Source of the DNA: Streptomyces sp. SAJ15
GTDB lineage: Bacteria > Actinomycetota > Actinomycetes > Streptomycetales > Streptomycetaceae
Assembly (NCBI RefSeq): GCF_007595705.1
Contig: NZ_NISY01000020.1
Location: 1-64,000 of the forward strand
DNA length: 64,000 nt
Reading direction: 5' to 3'
The notes under the pieces are model-generated. The model was not told where the DNA came from, made no database searches, and saw only the letters and a list, made by a program, of their open reading frames with translations. Every line of letters starts with the position of its first letter. Position 1 is the first letter of the stretch. Below, one piece after another: positions 40,020-48,718 of the stretch. The position numbers were made by a program, and so were the translations under genes.

Positions 40020-41330
40020 ATGGCCGACGCCGCTCGACGGCTCACCGCGCTCGCTCAGGAGGCGCTGGGGGTCCCGCTCCCCGTCCGCATCCGCGCCTGG
40101 GACGGCAGTGAAGCCGGCCCCCCGGGCGCCCCGACCCTCGTCATCAGGCGCCGCCGAGCCCTGCGCCGGTTGCTGTGGAAGCCGGGTGAACTGGGCCTGG
40201 CCCGCGGCTGGGTGGCCGGCGACCTCGATATCGAGGGCGACCTCTACGACGCCCTGGACCGCCTCGCCGGGCTGGTCTGGGAGCGCTCCTCCGACCGGCG
40301 ACGGCCGCCCGCCCTCGCCGCGCTCCGCGCGCTGCGCGACCCGGAGCTGCGCGCCGCCCTCCGTGCGGTGGTCGCCCTCGTGGGCCCGGGGCTGCCGCCC
40401 GCCCCGCCCCCCGAGGAGGCCCCCGTGCGGCGCGGCCCGCTGCACACGCTGCGCAGCGACAGGGCGGCCATCAGCCACCACTACGACGTCGGCAACGACT
40501 TCTACGAGCTGGTGCTGGGCCCCTCGATGGTCTACTCGTGCGCCTACTGGGAGGGGGCCGGCCAGTCCCTGGAGGACGCCCAGCGCGCCAAGCTCGACCT
40601 CGTCTGCCGCAAGTTGGCGCTCAGGTCCGGTCAGCGGCTGCTGGACGTGGGCTGCGGCTGGGGCTCGATGGTGCTGCACGCGGCACGTGAGTACGGGGTG
40701 CGCGCGGTCGGCATCACGCTCTCCGAGGAGCAGGCCACGTATGCCCGCAAGCGCATCGCCGACGCCGGGCTCACCGACCGGGTGGAGATCCGGGTGCAGG
40801 ACTACCGCGAGGTGACGGACGGTCCGTACGACGCGATCTCCTCCATCGGCATGGCCGAACACGTGGGCTCCGTGCGGTACGCCGCGTACGCGGAGAGCCT
40901 GCACGGGCTGCTGGTCCCGGGCGGGCGGCTGCTCAACCACCAGATCGCCCGGCGGCCGGACCCGGACGAGACCTCGTATCGCGTGGACGAGTTCATCGAC
41001 CGCTATGTCTTCCCCGACGGCGAGCTCGCCCCGGTGGGCCGCACCGTCGGCCAGTTGGAGGAGGCCGGCTTCGAGGTGCGCGACGTGGAGGCCATCCGCG
41101 AGCACTACGCGCTGACCCTGCGTCGCTGGGTGGTCAACCTGGAGGCGAACTGGGCGCGCGCGGCGGCGGTCACCTCGCCGGGCCGGGCGCGTGTCTGGCG
41201 GCTCTACATGGCGGCGTGCGCCGTGTCCTTCGAGCGCAACCGCATCGGGGTCAACCAGGTCCTCGCCGTGCGCACCCCGCTCTCCGGTGCCGCCGGGATG
41301 CCGCTGCGGGCCAGGGACTGGCGCGGCTGA
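40020..41330 (+). CDS. cyclopropane-fatty-acid synthase-family methyltransferase
   Basis: A 436-residue SAM-dependent enzyme. HYDVGNDFYELVLGPSMVYSCAYW is the CFA-synthase fatty-acid and bicarbonate site, VGCGWGSMVLHAA the SAM loop, and SIGMAEHVG and LTLRRWVVNLEAN the C-terminal family blocks. It probably methylates unsaturated or branched acyl chains of membrane phospholipids. The N-terminal 150 residues are the typical lipid-binding domain with a variable Pro-rich insert (GPGLPPAPPPEEAP). GGAGGT precedes ATG 40020; an in-frame GTG at 40011 would overlap it. It is monocistronic, convergent with the ABC exporter and separated from it by a 12-bp stem. Confidence 0.92.
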   Translation: MADAARRLTALAQEALGVPLPVRIRAWDGSEAGPPGAPTLVIRRRRALRRLLWKPGELGLARGWVAGDLDIEGDLYDALDRLAGLVWERSSDRRRPPALAALRALRDPELRAALRAVVALVGPGLPPAPPPEEAPVRRGPLHTLRSDRAAISHHYDVGNDFYELVLGPSMVYSCAYWEGAGQSLEDAQRAKLDLVCRKLALRSGQRLLDVGCGWGSMVLHAAREYGVRAVGITLSEEQATYARKRIADAGLTDRVEIRVQDYREVTDGPYDAISSIGMAEHVGSVRYAAYAESLHGLLVPGGRLLNHQIARRPDPDETSYRVDEFIDRYVFPDGELAPVGRTVGQLEEAGFEVRDVEAIREHYALTLRRWVVNLEANWARAAAVTSPGRARVWRLYMAACAVSFERNRIGVNQVLAVRTPLSGAAGMPLRARDWRG

Positions 41331-41390
41331 GGGGGCGTCTAGGAGCCGCGCGTCGGCGGCCCGTTCGGGGTTCCGGGTTCCGGAACGCGA

Positions 41391-41426
41391 GACGGCCGCC
41401 ACTCCCGACGCGGGGTGGCGGCCGTC
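41391..41426. terminator. bidirectional terminator
   Basis: GACGGCCGCCAC (41391-41402) pairs with GTGGCGGCCGTC (41415-41426), between convergent genes. Confidence 0.75.
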
Positions 41427-41475
41427 CGGCGGCGTGGCGGGCGGGAGGCGGAGGGCCTCCCGCCCGCGGCCGGTC

Positions 41476-44019
41476 CTACTCGGACTTGATGGCGGCCAGC
41501 ATGTTGAGCTTGGCGGCCCGGCGGGCCGGCCACAGCGCGGCCAGCACGCCGACCAGCGCGGCGAGCGCCAGGAAGACGGCCATCCGGCCCCAGGGCAGGA
41601 CCAGCTCGTAGGTGGACAGCCCGCTGGCGAGCAGCTCACCGGCGGCCCAGCCGAAGAAGACGCCGAGGCCGATGCCGAGCACCCCGCCGAAGAGCGAGAT
41701 GACCAGCGACTCCAGCCGGACCATGCGCTTGATGCCGCGCCGGTCCAGGCCGATCGCCCGCAGCATGCCGATCTCCTGCGACCGCTCGAAGACGGACATG
41801 GCCAGGGTGTTGATGACGCCGAGCACGGCGACGATCACGGCCATGCCCAGCAGGCCGTAGAGCATGTTCAGCATCAGGGTGAAGAACTTGGCGATGTCCT
41901 CGGAGACGTCGTCCTTGTCCTGGACGTGGATGGCCGGGTTGTCGCCCAGCGCCTTCTCCAGCGCGTTCTTGGCGGCGTCGCTCGGGCCGCCCTTGGTCGC
42001 GAGCATCACCTGCATGTCGCGGGGCTGGTCGATGTGCGGGGCGAGCGCGGCGTTCTCGATCATGAGGCCGCGGATCATCTCGTTGCCCTGGTAGACGCCG
42101 CTGACGGAGAGCGTGCCGCGCTTGCCGTCCTCGTAGACCACGTTGAGCCGCGAGCCGACCTTCCAGCCCTCGTCCTTGGCGGTGTCCTTGTCGACGATGA
42201 CCTTGTCGCCGCCCAGCGAGGTGAAGGCGCCCTGGTGGAACTCGAGGTCGAGCAGCTTGCCCATGGCCTTGCCGTCGACGCCGACCAGGGTCTCCGCGTT
42301 GCCGTTGATCCGGGACTCGGAGAGCCGCAGCGGGCTGGAAGCGGTGGTCTCCGGCAGCGACGCGAGCTTCTTCGCCACGTCCGGGGAGAGCGGGATGCCG
42401 CCGTCGAAGCTGCCCATGGAGACCACGTAGTCGGCCTTGAGCGCGTCGGTGGCCATCTTGTCGATGGACTTCTGGACGCTGCCCGCGATGACGGTCAGGC
42501 CGGTGATCAGGGTGAGGCCGACCATCAGCGCGGAGGCGGTGGCGGCGGTGCGGCGTGGGTTGCGGACCGCGTTCTGCCGGGCGAGCTTGCCCGAGATGCC
42601 GAAGACGCGCAGCAGCGGGCCGGCGGCCGCGATGATCGGCCGGGACAGCAGCGGGGTCAGCACGAACACGCCGATCAGCAGGACGACCGCGCCCATGCCC
42701 ATGACGGCCTTGCCGTCGGACATGCCGGTGGCGGCCAGCACCATCGCCACACCGACGCCGGCGAAGATCGCGCCGATGGTGTTGCGGACGACCAGGCTGC
42801 GGGTGGTGGCGACCGCGTGGACGCTGCTCATGGCGGCGACCGGCGGGATCTTCGCGGCGCGGCGGCCGGGCAGCCAGGCGGCGAGCACGGTCACCACGAT
42901 GCCGGTGACCAGCGCGGTGACGACGGTGGAGGGGGAGACGATCAGCGGGCCGTCCGGCACGGTGGCGCCGGTGGAGTTCAGCAGCGAGCGCAGCCCGGCG
43001 CCGATCCCGACGCCGGCGAGCAGGCCGGTGACGGCGGCGATGGTGCCGACGACGGTGGCCTCGATCAGCACCGAGCGGGTGACCTGGCGGCGGCTGGCGC
43101 CGACCGCGCGCATCAGGGCCAGCTCCTTGGTGCGCTGGGAGACCAGCATGGTGAAGGTGTTGGCGATCAGGAAGATGCCGACGAAGAGCGCGATGCCGGC
43201 GAAGACCAGCATGCCGGTGCGCATCCCGCTCATGCTGCTCTTGATCGCCTCGGCCTGGTCGTCGGCGACCTCCTGGCCGGTCTCGGCCTTGGCCTTGCCC
43301 TTCGGCAGGATCTTGTCGATCTCGGCCTTCAGCGCGGCCTGCGAGGTGCCGGCGGCGGCCTTCACGTCGATCTCGCTGAACTGGCCGGGCTTGGCGAAGT
43401 GCTTCTGGGCGGTGGCGGTGTCGAAGAGGGTGAGCGTGCCGCCCGCCGCGACGTTGCCGTCGTCGGTGGTGAAGATGCCGGTCAGCTTCTGCTTCAGGAC
43501 GGGGCCGTCGACCGAGACCCGGACCGTGTCGCCGACCTTGTAGTCACCGCTGTCGGCGCTCTTGGCGTCGAGGGCTATCTCGCCCGCGCGCTGCGGGGCG
43601 CGGCCGTCCCGCATCGGGTAGCGGGCGTCCTTGCCGTCCTTCGCCGGGTGGTAGTTGCCACCCGCGTTGTTGAAGCCGCCGCCGAGGAGGTCGCCGTCCT
43701 TGTCGGAGATGGCGGTGTAGCCGGAGACGATTCCGGTCGCGGAGGCGGCGCCCGGCACGGTGCCGGCGCGGTCCAGCAGTCGCTGGCTGAGCTTGGGGGC
43801 GTCGCCCGGCTTGTTCGCGTCGTCGTTGTCGTTGTCGGGGGTGATGGCGACGTCGACGCCCACGAACCCCTTCTCGGAGCTCTTCTGGTAGGCGTCGGAG
43901 ATGGTGTTGGTGAAGACCAGGGTGCCGGAGACGAAGGCCACGCCGAGGAGCACGGCGAGCACGGTCATCAGCAGCCTGGCCTTGTGCGCGAGCACGTTGC
44001 GCAAGGCGGTACGGAACAT
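41476..44019 (-). CDS. MacB/FtsX-type ABC transporter permease
   Basis: An 847-residue membrane protein with two FtsX repeats. It shows an N-terminal helix (ARLLMTVLAVLLGVAFVSGTLVF), a large extracytoplasmic MacB-like domain (about 50-250), a three-helix FtsX module (MLVFAGIALFVGIFLIANTF through VGTIAAVTGLLAGVGIG), a middle helix pair, a second periplasmic domain (about 530-700) and a C-terminal module (MLYGLLGMAVIVAVLGVINTL, SLFGGVLGIGLGVF). LALMRAVGASRRQVTRSV and IGMLRAIGLDRRGIKRMV are the coupling helices contacting the ATPase. It probably works in mechanotransmission or lipoprotein/antimicrobial export rather than import. ATG 44019 lies 46 bp after the ATPase stop. Confidence 0.93.
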   Translation of the reverse strand: MFRTALRNVLAHKARLLMTVLAVLLGVAFVSGTLVFTNTISDAYQKSSEKGFVGVDVAITPDNDNDDANKPGDAPKLSQRLLDRAGTVPGAASATGIVSGYTAISDKDGDLLGGGFNNAGGNYHPAKDGKDARYPMRDGRAPQRAGEIALDAKSADSGDYKVGDTVRVSVDGPVLKQKLTGIFTTDDGNVAAGGTLTLFDTATAQKHFAKPGQFSEIDVKAAAGTSQAALKAEIDKILPKGKAKAETGQEVADDQAEAIKSSMSGMRTGMLVFAGIALFVGIFLIANTFTMLVSQRTKELALMRAVGASRRQVTRSVLIEATVVGTIAAVTGLLAGVGIGAGLRSLLNSTGATVPDGPLIVSPSTVVTALVTGIVVTVLAAWLPGRRAAKIPPVAAMSSVHAVATTRSLVVRNTIGAIFAGVGVAMVLAATGMSDGKAVMGMGAVVLLIGVFVLTPLLSRPIIAAAGPLLRVFGISGKLARQNAVRNPRRTAATASALMVGLTLITGLTVIAGSVQKSIDKMATDALKADYVVSMGSFDGGIPLSPDVAKKLASLPETTASSPLRLSESRINGNAETLVGVDGKAMGKLLDLEFHQGAFTSLGGDKVIVDKDTAKDEGWKVGSRLNVVYEDGKRGTLSVSGVYQGNEMIRGLMIENAALAPHIDQPRDMQVMLATKGGPSDAAKNALEKALGDNPAIHVQDKDDVSEDIAKFFTLMLNMLYGLLGMAVIVAVLGVINTLAMSVFERSQEIGMLRAIGLDRRGIKRMVRLESLVISLFGGVLGIGLGVFFGWAAGELLASGLSTYELVLPWGRMAVFLALAALVGVLAALWPARRAAKLNMLAAIKSE

Positions 44020-44065
44020 GGGAGTGGTCAGTCCTGGGGTGGGGGCCGGCGGTCGGGTCGGGGGC

Positions 44066-44848
44066 TCAGCTCACGCGGCCCTTGGCGTCGAAGCGCTTCA
44101 TGCGGTCGAGGACGGCCTCGGCGCTCGGGGTGTGCAGCTCGTCGACGATGCGGCCGTCGGCCAGGAAGACCACGCGGTCCGCGTAGGAGGCGGCGACCGG
44201 GTCGTGGGTCACCATGACCACCGTCTGGCCCAGCTCGCGCACCGAGTTGCGCAGGAAGCCGAGGACCTCGGCGCCGGAGCGGGAGTCCAGGTTTCCGGTG
44301 GGCTCGTCGGCGAAGATGATCTCGGGCTTGCCGGCCAGCGCGCGGGCCACGGCGACGCGCTGCTGCTGACCGCCGGAGAGCTGGTTGGGGCGGTGCTTGA
44401 GCCGCCCGGAGAGACCGACGGTGGCGACCACCTGGTCCAGCCACGCCTTGTCCGGCTTGCGGCCGGCGATGTCCATCGGGAGGGTGATGTTCTCCAGCGC
44501 GTTCAGCGTCGGCAGCAGGTTGAACGCCTGGAAGATGAAGCCGATCTTGTCGCGGCGCAGCTGGGTGAGCTTCTTGTCCTTCAGCGAGGTCAGCTCGGTG
44601 TCGCCGATGCGGGCCGAACCGCTGGAGATCGTGTCGAGCCCGGCCATGCAGTGCATCAGGGTCGACTTGCCGGAGCCCGAGGGGCCCATGATCGCGGTGA
44701 ACTCGGCCTGCCGGAACTCGACGGAGACCGCGTCCAGGGCGACCACCTGGGTCTCGCCCTGGCCGTAGACCTTGGTCAGGTCCGTGGCGCGGGCCGCCGC
44801 CGCGGTGGGGCGGGCGGCGGTCTGGACGCCGGAGGGGAAGGTGGTCAC
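44066..44848 (-). CDS. ABC transporter ATP-binding protein (MacB/LolD type)
   Basis: A 260-residue ATPase with Walker A GPSGSGKST, Q-loop FIFQAFN, signature LSGGQQQRVA, Walker B IIFADEPTG and H-loop VTHDP. It pairs with the permease whose gene follows. GTG 44848 has AGGAGC at 8 nt; the longer frame to 45034 is rejected since it crosses GC-rich non-coding sequence. The LolD-like LPTLNALENITLPM segment fits the MacB/LolCDE family, whose members use ATP for periplasmic-side work rather than transport across the membrane. No two-component genes flank it, so any bacitracin-type sensing would be elsewhere. Confidence 0.93.
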   Translation of the reverse strand: MTTFPSGVQTAARPTAAAARATDLTKVYGQGETQVVALDAVSVEFRQAEFTAIMGPSGSGKSTLMHCMAGLDTISSGSARIGDTELTSLKDKKLTQLRRDKIGFIFQAFNLLPTLNALENITLPMDIAGRKPDKAWLDQVVATVGLSGRLKHRPNQLSGGQQQRVAVARALAGKPEIIFADEPTGNLDSRSGAEVLGFLRNSVRELGQTVVMVTHDPVAASYADRVVFLADGRIVDELHTPSAEAVLDRMKRFDAKGRVS

Positions 44849-45439
44849 GGTGGACAGCTCCTGTCGGTGTGGGGTCGTGAACGTTCCTCCATCGTCCAAG
44901 CCGGATCGGCCCGGCGGATCAGCCCGTGCTCCGGTTCCGGGGGCAGACCCAGGAGGTACGTCGGAGGGCCTCTCTCCTCCCTGGGGAGGAGGAGACCCCC
45001 GAGCCCCGAGAAGGAGGGCGTAGGCGGGGAGCACGGCATCCGCGCCGGACGCTCACCGGGCCCGCCCCCTACCCTCACGGAGTCCGCGCAGGACCCTCAC
45101 CGGGCTCTCTCCCCGAGCGCTCTCCCCGGGCTCTCTTCCCGGCTCTCTCCCGGGGCTCTTTTCGAGGGCTTTCGGACGATGTCGCGCCCGGGCCCGGGGC
45201 CGCGCCGGGCGGCGAGATTTCGTCATTCCCTGTCACGATGGGAGCGCGTCCAGTGACCAGGCTCTGTAGGCCAATGGCATATGCCAGGGGCCTTGGCCCC
45301 CTGCTGATGAACCCTCAAGTTGCCAATAAAATAAGACAACCTCGGTTCGACGTTCCGCTGTTCGGGGGCATCTCCCCGGATAGGCTCGACTCGCTCTGCT
45401 CGAAGCGCCGTATGCACCGCGATACGGCCGGAGAGTCCT
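44849..45439. other. gap upstream of the ABC exporter and bldA
   Basis: 590 bp without a gene. Degenerate GCTCTCTCCCCGG units (about 45103-45170) give a tandem look. TGGCATATGCCA (45275-45286) is a perfect palindrome followed at once by GGGGCC-TT-GGCCCC (45287-45300). AT-rich CCAATAAAATAAG (about 45323-45335) and TAGGCT (45381-45386) are promoter candidates for bldA. Confidence 0.45.
45381..45386 (+). promoter_or_regulatory. candidate -10 box of bldA
   Basis: TAGGCT lies 54 bp before the mature tRNA. A transcript from here would need 5' trimming by RNase P. The -35 (CTGTTC, 17 bp upstream) is weak. Confidence 0.35.
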
Positions 45440-45521
45440 GCCCGGATGGTGGAATGCAGACACGGCGAGCTTAAACCTCGCTGGCCTTCGGGCCGTGCCG
45501 GTTCAAGTCCGGCTCCGGGCA
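45440..45521 (+). tRNA. bldA: tRNA-Leu(UAA), bldA
   Basis: An 82-nt class II tRNA. The acceptor stem GCCCGGA (45440-45446) pairs with TCCGGGC (45514-45520), discriminator A at 45521. The anticodon stem GCGAG/CTCGC encloses loop CTTAAAC, so the anticodon is TAA and it decodes UUA. The long variable arm (TGGCCTTCGGGCC) and T arm (GCCGGTTCAAGTCCGGC) are intact. No CCA is encoded. In Streptomyces this is bldA, the only tRNA for the rare UUA codon, needed for aerial growth and antibiotics. A TTA codon is present in the subtilase gene of this window. Confidence 0.97.
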
Positions 45522-45535
45522 CAGCCATGGCCATA

Positions 45536-45556
45536 CCCGCACACGCTCCGTGCGGG
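45536..45556 (+). terminator. bldA terminator
   Basis: CCCGCAC (45536-45542) pairs with GTGCGGG (45550-45556), 15 nt past the tRNA, followed by TTCGG. Confidence 0.6.
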
Positions 45557-45719
45557 TTCGGTCGCCGACGGTCCGGAAGCATTCCTTCCGGTCGCCTCGC
45601 GCGGCGTCGCTCGGAACGGAGACTTCCGCGAAAGATCCTGCCCAAGCACTAGAGCGTCTCTTTTGCTCACCCATTACTCTTGAGCCAAGGTCGCGCACGG
45701 CGGCCATGGAGGAGTGAGG

Positions 45720-46613
45720 ATGAGGAGCAGCAACCCGGTCTTCTCGCGGTTCAGCCGCGACGCCGGCTCTGCGGGCTTCGGCGCTGCGCCGCAGGCCGGG
45801 GGCCCCACCGCAACTCAGGGCAACCCGTACGCGCAGGGCAACCCGTACGCCCAGCCGCAGGCCCCGACGAACCCGTACGCGATGGGCGGCCAGCACCAGC
45901 TGACGCCCGACCAACTGCAGCAGATGTACGGCGCGCCGCCGGCGGGCCCGCTGCAGACCGGCCGGATGACGATGGACGACGTCGTCATGCGCACCGGCAT
46001 GACGCTCGGCACGGTCATCGTGGCCGCCGCGGTCGCCTGGATCGCGGAGCTGCCGGCCGCGGCCGGCTTCGGCGCCGCGCTGGTCGCGATGGTGCTGGGC
46101 TTCGTCCAGTCGTTCAAGCGCAAGGCCGTCCCGGCGCTGATCCTGGCGTACGCGGCGTTCGAGGGCATCTTCCTCGGCGTCATCAGCCAGATCTACAACG
46201 AGCGCTGGTCCGGCATCCCGATGCAGGCCGTGCTCGGCACCATGGCCGTCTCGGTCGGTGTGCTGGCCGCGTACAAGACCCGGTTGATCCGGGTCGACCA
46301 GCGCTTCATGCGCTTCGTGCTCGCCGCCGCGATCGGCTTCGTGCTGCTGATGTCGGTGAACCTGCTGTTCGCCGCGTTCGGCGGCGGTGACGGCCTCGGC
46401 TTCCGCAGCGGCGGCCTCGGCATCGTCTTCGGCATCGTGGGCGTGCTGCTCGGTGCGGCGTTCCTGGCGCTGGACTTCAAGCAGATCGAGGACGGCGTGC
46501 GGTACGGCGCGCCGCGCGAGGAGTCGTGGCTGGCCGCGTTCGGCCTGACCCTCTCGCTGGTGTGGATCTACCTGGAGATGCTGCGGCTGATCGCCATCAT
46601 CAGGGAGTTGTGA
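45720..46613 (+). CDS. Bax inhibitor-1/YccA family membrane protein
   Basis: A 297-residue protein with a 90-residue soluble N-terminus containing repeats of NPYAQ (QGNPYAQGNPYAQPQAPTNPYAM) and about seven membrane helices (residues 95-297). Family signs are FEGIFLGVISQIYNERW, AAYKTRLIRVDQRF and FLALDFKQIEDGVRYGAPREESW with the Asp pair of the TMBIM pore. These proteins are calcium-leak channels in other organisms. GGAGGAG precedes ATG 45720; the GTG at 45714 is less suitable. It is 200 bp after bldA on the same strand but separated by a terminator, so it is expected to have its own promoter. A U-less hairpin follows. Confidence 0.93.
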   Translation: MRSSNPVFSRFSRDAGSAGFGAAPQAGGPTATQGNPYAQGNPYAQPQAPTNPYAMGGQHQLTPDQLQQMYGAPPAGPLQTGRMTMDDVVMRTGMTLGTVIVAAAVAWIAELPAAAGFGAALVAMVLGFVQSFKRKAVPALILAYAAFEGIFLGVISQIYNERWSGIPMQAVLGTMAVSVGVLAAYKTRLIRVDQRFMRFVLAAAIGFVLLMSVNLLFAAFGGGDGLGFRSGGLGIVFGIVGVLLGAAFLALDFKQIEDGVRYGAPREESWLAAFGLTLSLVWIYLEMLRLIAIIREL

Positions 46614-46642
46614 CCCGGCCGAGGTGATCCCACCGAGGCGAA

Positions 46643-46679
46643 GAAGGGCCCGCGGAGGCAACGCCCCCGCGGGCCCTTC
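46643..46679. terminator. 13-bp hairpin after the Bax1 gene
   Basis: GAAGGGCCCGCGG (46643-46655) pairs with CCGCGGGCCCTTC (46667-46679). It is between convergent genes and works for both. Confidence 0.8.
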
Positions 46680-46753
46680 GCCGTGTCTGCCATGCCTGCC
46701 ATGCGTGTCATGCCATGCCTGTCATGTCGGTCGCGTCGTCGTGGCGAACCCGG

Positions 46754-46984
46754 CTACAGCAGCTTGCGCGCCGCCCGGCGCAGGTCGTGCTCGTGGATGA
46801 TCGCCTTTGCGTGCCCGTAGGCGAGCTGGTGCTCGCCGCGCAGCCAGCTCACCTTTTCCTCGAAGCGGAGGAGGGCGGGTCCTTCGTCTACCGTGCGCAT
46901 CCAGTCGGAGACTTCACGGCCGGTGCAGGCGGGGATTCGGGAGAGCAGGTTGCGGTGGGTCTCTTCGGAGAAGACTGGGGACAT
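46754..46984 (-). CDS. DUF4287 small protein
   Basis: A 76-residue soluble helical protein, MSPVFSEETHRNLLSRIPACTGREV followed by SDWMRTVDEGPALLRFEEKVSWLR and GHAKAIIHEHDLRRAARKLL. This is the DUF4287 pattern; the family often occurs alone in streptomycetes and its function is unknown. GGAGG lies 6 nt before ATG 46984, and its overlapping frame on the other strand lacks a ribosome site. The Cys in PACTG and two His in the GHAK/HEHD region could interact with metal or ligand, which is only a guess. It is convergent with the Bax1 gene and divergent from the gene at 47105. Confidence 0.88.
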   Translation of the reverse strand: MSPVFSEETHRNLLSRIPACTGREVSDWMRTVDEGPALLRFEEKVSWLRGEHQLAYGHAKAIIHEHDLRRAARKLL

Positions 46985-47104
46985 TCGGCGCCTCCGGCAT
47001 GTCCGATCGCTGTTCCACGTCGTGGCCCAGGTTGGTCTTCAGCTCACGGTGCCTGAGCGGGGGCGCGTTGGCAACAGCCCGTTGGCGGCGCATAGGCTCG
47101 CGAT

Positions 47105-47431
47105 GTGAACGACGTGACGTCCCTACTGAATGCGGTCGACCGGCTCGCCGACCGGCTTCGCACCCTGCCCCAGTCCGCCCTGACCAGGGGCGCCGCGGCG
47201 GAAGGGCGGGAGCTCGCGCGGGAGTTGGCGGCGCGGGCGCAGGCGATGGAGGAGCCCGGAAAAGAGCCGAGAATGATGCCTGACACCGGGCTGTTCGCGG
47301 TCGGCGACCAACTGGCGGTGGCGGGCCACGATCTGGTGGAGGCGCTTCGGGCGGCGCCCTCCGAGGCCGTGGCGGCGCCGCTGGCGGAGGCGCTGGAACG
47401 GGTGGCGGCCACCGCCGAGCGGGTGCGCTGA
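47105..47431 (+). CDS. conserved small helical protein, unknown function
   Basis: A 108-residue Ala/Leu/Glu-rich soluble protein, MNDVTSLLNAVDRLADRLRTLPQ to LAEALERVAATAERVR, mostly amphipathic helix and possibly coiled-coil. GTG 47105 has no ribosome site. TTGGCA (47068-47073), 19 bp, TAGGCT (47093-47098) and a 6-nt gap to the GTG give a clear leaderless promoter. I do not recognise a named family. The start is convincing because the promoter is; the frame shows the expected third-position GC bias. Confidence 0.75.
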   Translation: MNDVTSLLNAVDRLADRLRTLPQSALTRGAAAEGRELARELAARAQAMEEPGKEPRMMPDTGLFAVGDQLAVAGHDLVEALRAAPSEAVAAPLAEALERVAATAERVR

Positions 47432-47622
47432 GCGGACGCGCCGAACGGCGCCTGCCGTTCGCCGAGCGGTGCGTGCCGTGGATCGAGCGGCGCGTGCCAG
47501 GTAGGCCGCGCGGGCGCACCGGGGGTGCCGGGGGGAGCGCGCCGAGTCGGTGCGCCGGGCGCACGCGGGGGAGTGGGGCGGGCGCGCCGGAGCCCTTGCG
47601 GGGCCGTGCGCCGGCTGCTTCG

Positions 47623-48510
47623 CTACAGCGAGGCGATGACGCGGTCGGCGAGCACGTAGACGTTCTCGTCGCCGCAGCGGAAGGTCAGGGCGTACGCCCC
47701 GGCCACTCCCGAGCTGCCCAGCAGCACCGGGGAGGTGCCCTCGCGCAGCGCGCCGGCGAGCCGCTCGGCGGTCTCCCGGTGACCGGGGGTCATGCACATC
47801 GTGGTGCCGTCGGCGAAGACGTAGACGTCCAGGGTGCCCAGCGGGCCGGGCCGGACGTCGGCCAACGGCGTGGCGGCCTCGGTCAGCTCCGCCAGCCGGG
47901 CGACGGTGCGCTCGTGGTCGGTGACGCCGGGCGCGGGGGTGAAGTCCGGGTGCGAGGGGTGGCGGCGGCGCGCGGCGGCCAGCTCGGCGGACTCCACCAC
48001 GTCGGCCTCCAGCTCCACCTCGCCGGAGGGGTCCAGCACCTCGGGGCCGAACATGGGCTCAAGACCGGCGAAGTCGGCCTGCCGGGGGACGTAGAGCTGG
48101 GTCTCGGGCTGGGCGTCGACGGCGGCGTCCAGTCGGGCGTCGAGCTGCGCGTCCAGGGCGGGGTCGTCGGCGAGCCCGGCCAGCTCGCCCAGGAGCGTGG
48201 ACGCCTCGCCGGCGGGGGAGCTGCCGGTCACATCGCGGGCCTCCTGCGCGGCCCAGAACGCGCGGGCCTCGGCCAGCTCGCGCTCGCGCTCCTCGGCCAG
48301 CGCGTCCGCGACGGCCGCGCGTATCTCGGCGGCGGGAACGGAACGGGCGGGGGGCACGGCGGCCTCCTGGCGCGCTGCGGCGCTCAGCGCCAACTCGGCG
48401 CGCAGGGCGACGATCTGCCGGCGCAGGTCGCGAGTGGTGTACAGGGCGGCGACGCCCACGCCCGTGGCGGCGGCCGCGGCCAACAGGACGACAAGAGTCA
48501 TGGCGCTCAC
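47623..48510 (-). CDS. membrane-anchored conserved hypothetical protein
   Basis: A 295-residue protein with one N-terminal helix (MTLVVLLAAAAATGVGVAALY), a Glu/Ala-rich coiled-coil segment (RDLRRQIVALRAELALSAAARQE, EEERERELAEARAFWAAQEA), a disordered acidic middle (about 100-175), and a C-terminal folded domain (LGTLDVYVFADGTTMCMTPGHRETAERLAGALREG to ENVYVLADRVIASL). Function unknown. GGGAG lies 7 nt before GTG 48510; ATG 48516 is two codons further up but too close to the ribosome site. The C-terminal domain resembles small Streptomyces proteins I remember as hypothetical only. Convergent with the 47105 gene. Confidence 0.82.
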   Translation of the reverse strand: MSAMTLVVLLAAAAATGVGVAALYTTRDLRRQIVALRAELALSAAARQEAAVPPARSVPAAEIRAAVADALAEERERELAEARAFWAAQEARDVTGSSPAGEASTLLGELAGLADDPALDAQLDARLDAAVDAQPETQLYVPRQADFAGLEPMFGPEVLDPSGEVELEADVVESAELAAARRRHPSHPDFTPAPGVTDHERTVARLAELTEAATPLADVRPGPLGTLDVYVFADGTTMCMTPGHRETAERLAGALREGTSPVLLGSSGVAGAYALTFRCGDENVYVLADRVIASL

Positions 48511-48659
48511 TGACATACTCCCGATTGCTGTGGATCCCCCGAATTCCTACCTCAGCTTGGCCCGCGGCGCAGGTCCCTGTTAGTGCATAACGTCAGTAAA
48601 CGGACAGGTATTTAGTCCCAGACGTCCCGCGCGCACCACACTGACCTGCGCAGACGCCG
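48511..48659. other. short AT-richer promoter region
   Basis: Upstream of the 48510 gene, AT-richer sequence (GTTAGTGCATAACGTCAGTAAAC, 48579-48601, on the plus strand) marks the probable promoter. No gene. Confidence 0.35.
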
Positions 48660-48692
48660 CTCCCCCAGGACATAGGTCACATCCTGGGGGAG
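48660..48692 (-). terminator. thiolase terminator
   Basis: CTCCCCCAGGA (48660-48670) pairs with TCCTGGGGGAG (48682-48692). It lies 27 bp past the thiolase stop on the minus strand. Confidence 0.75.
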
Positions 48693-48718
48693 ATTCGGTC
48701 ACAGCTGAGATGGGGCGA

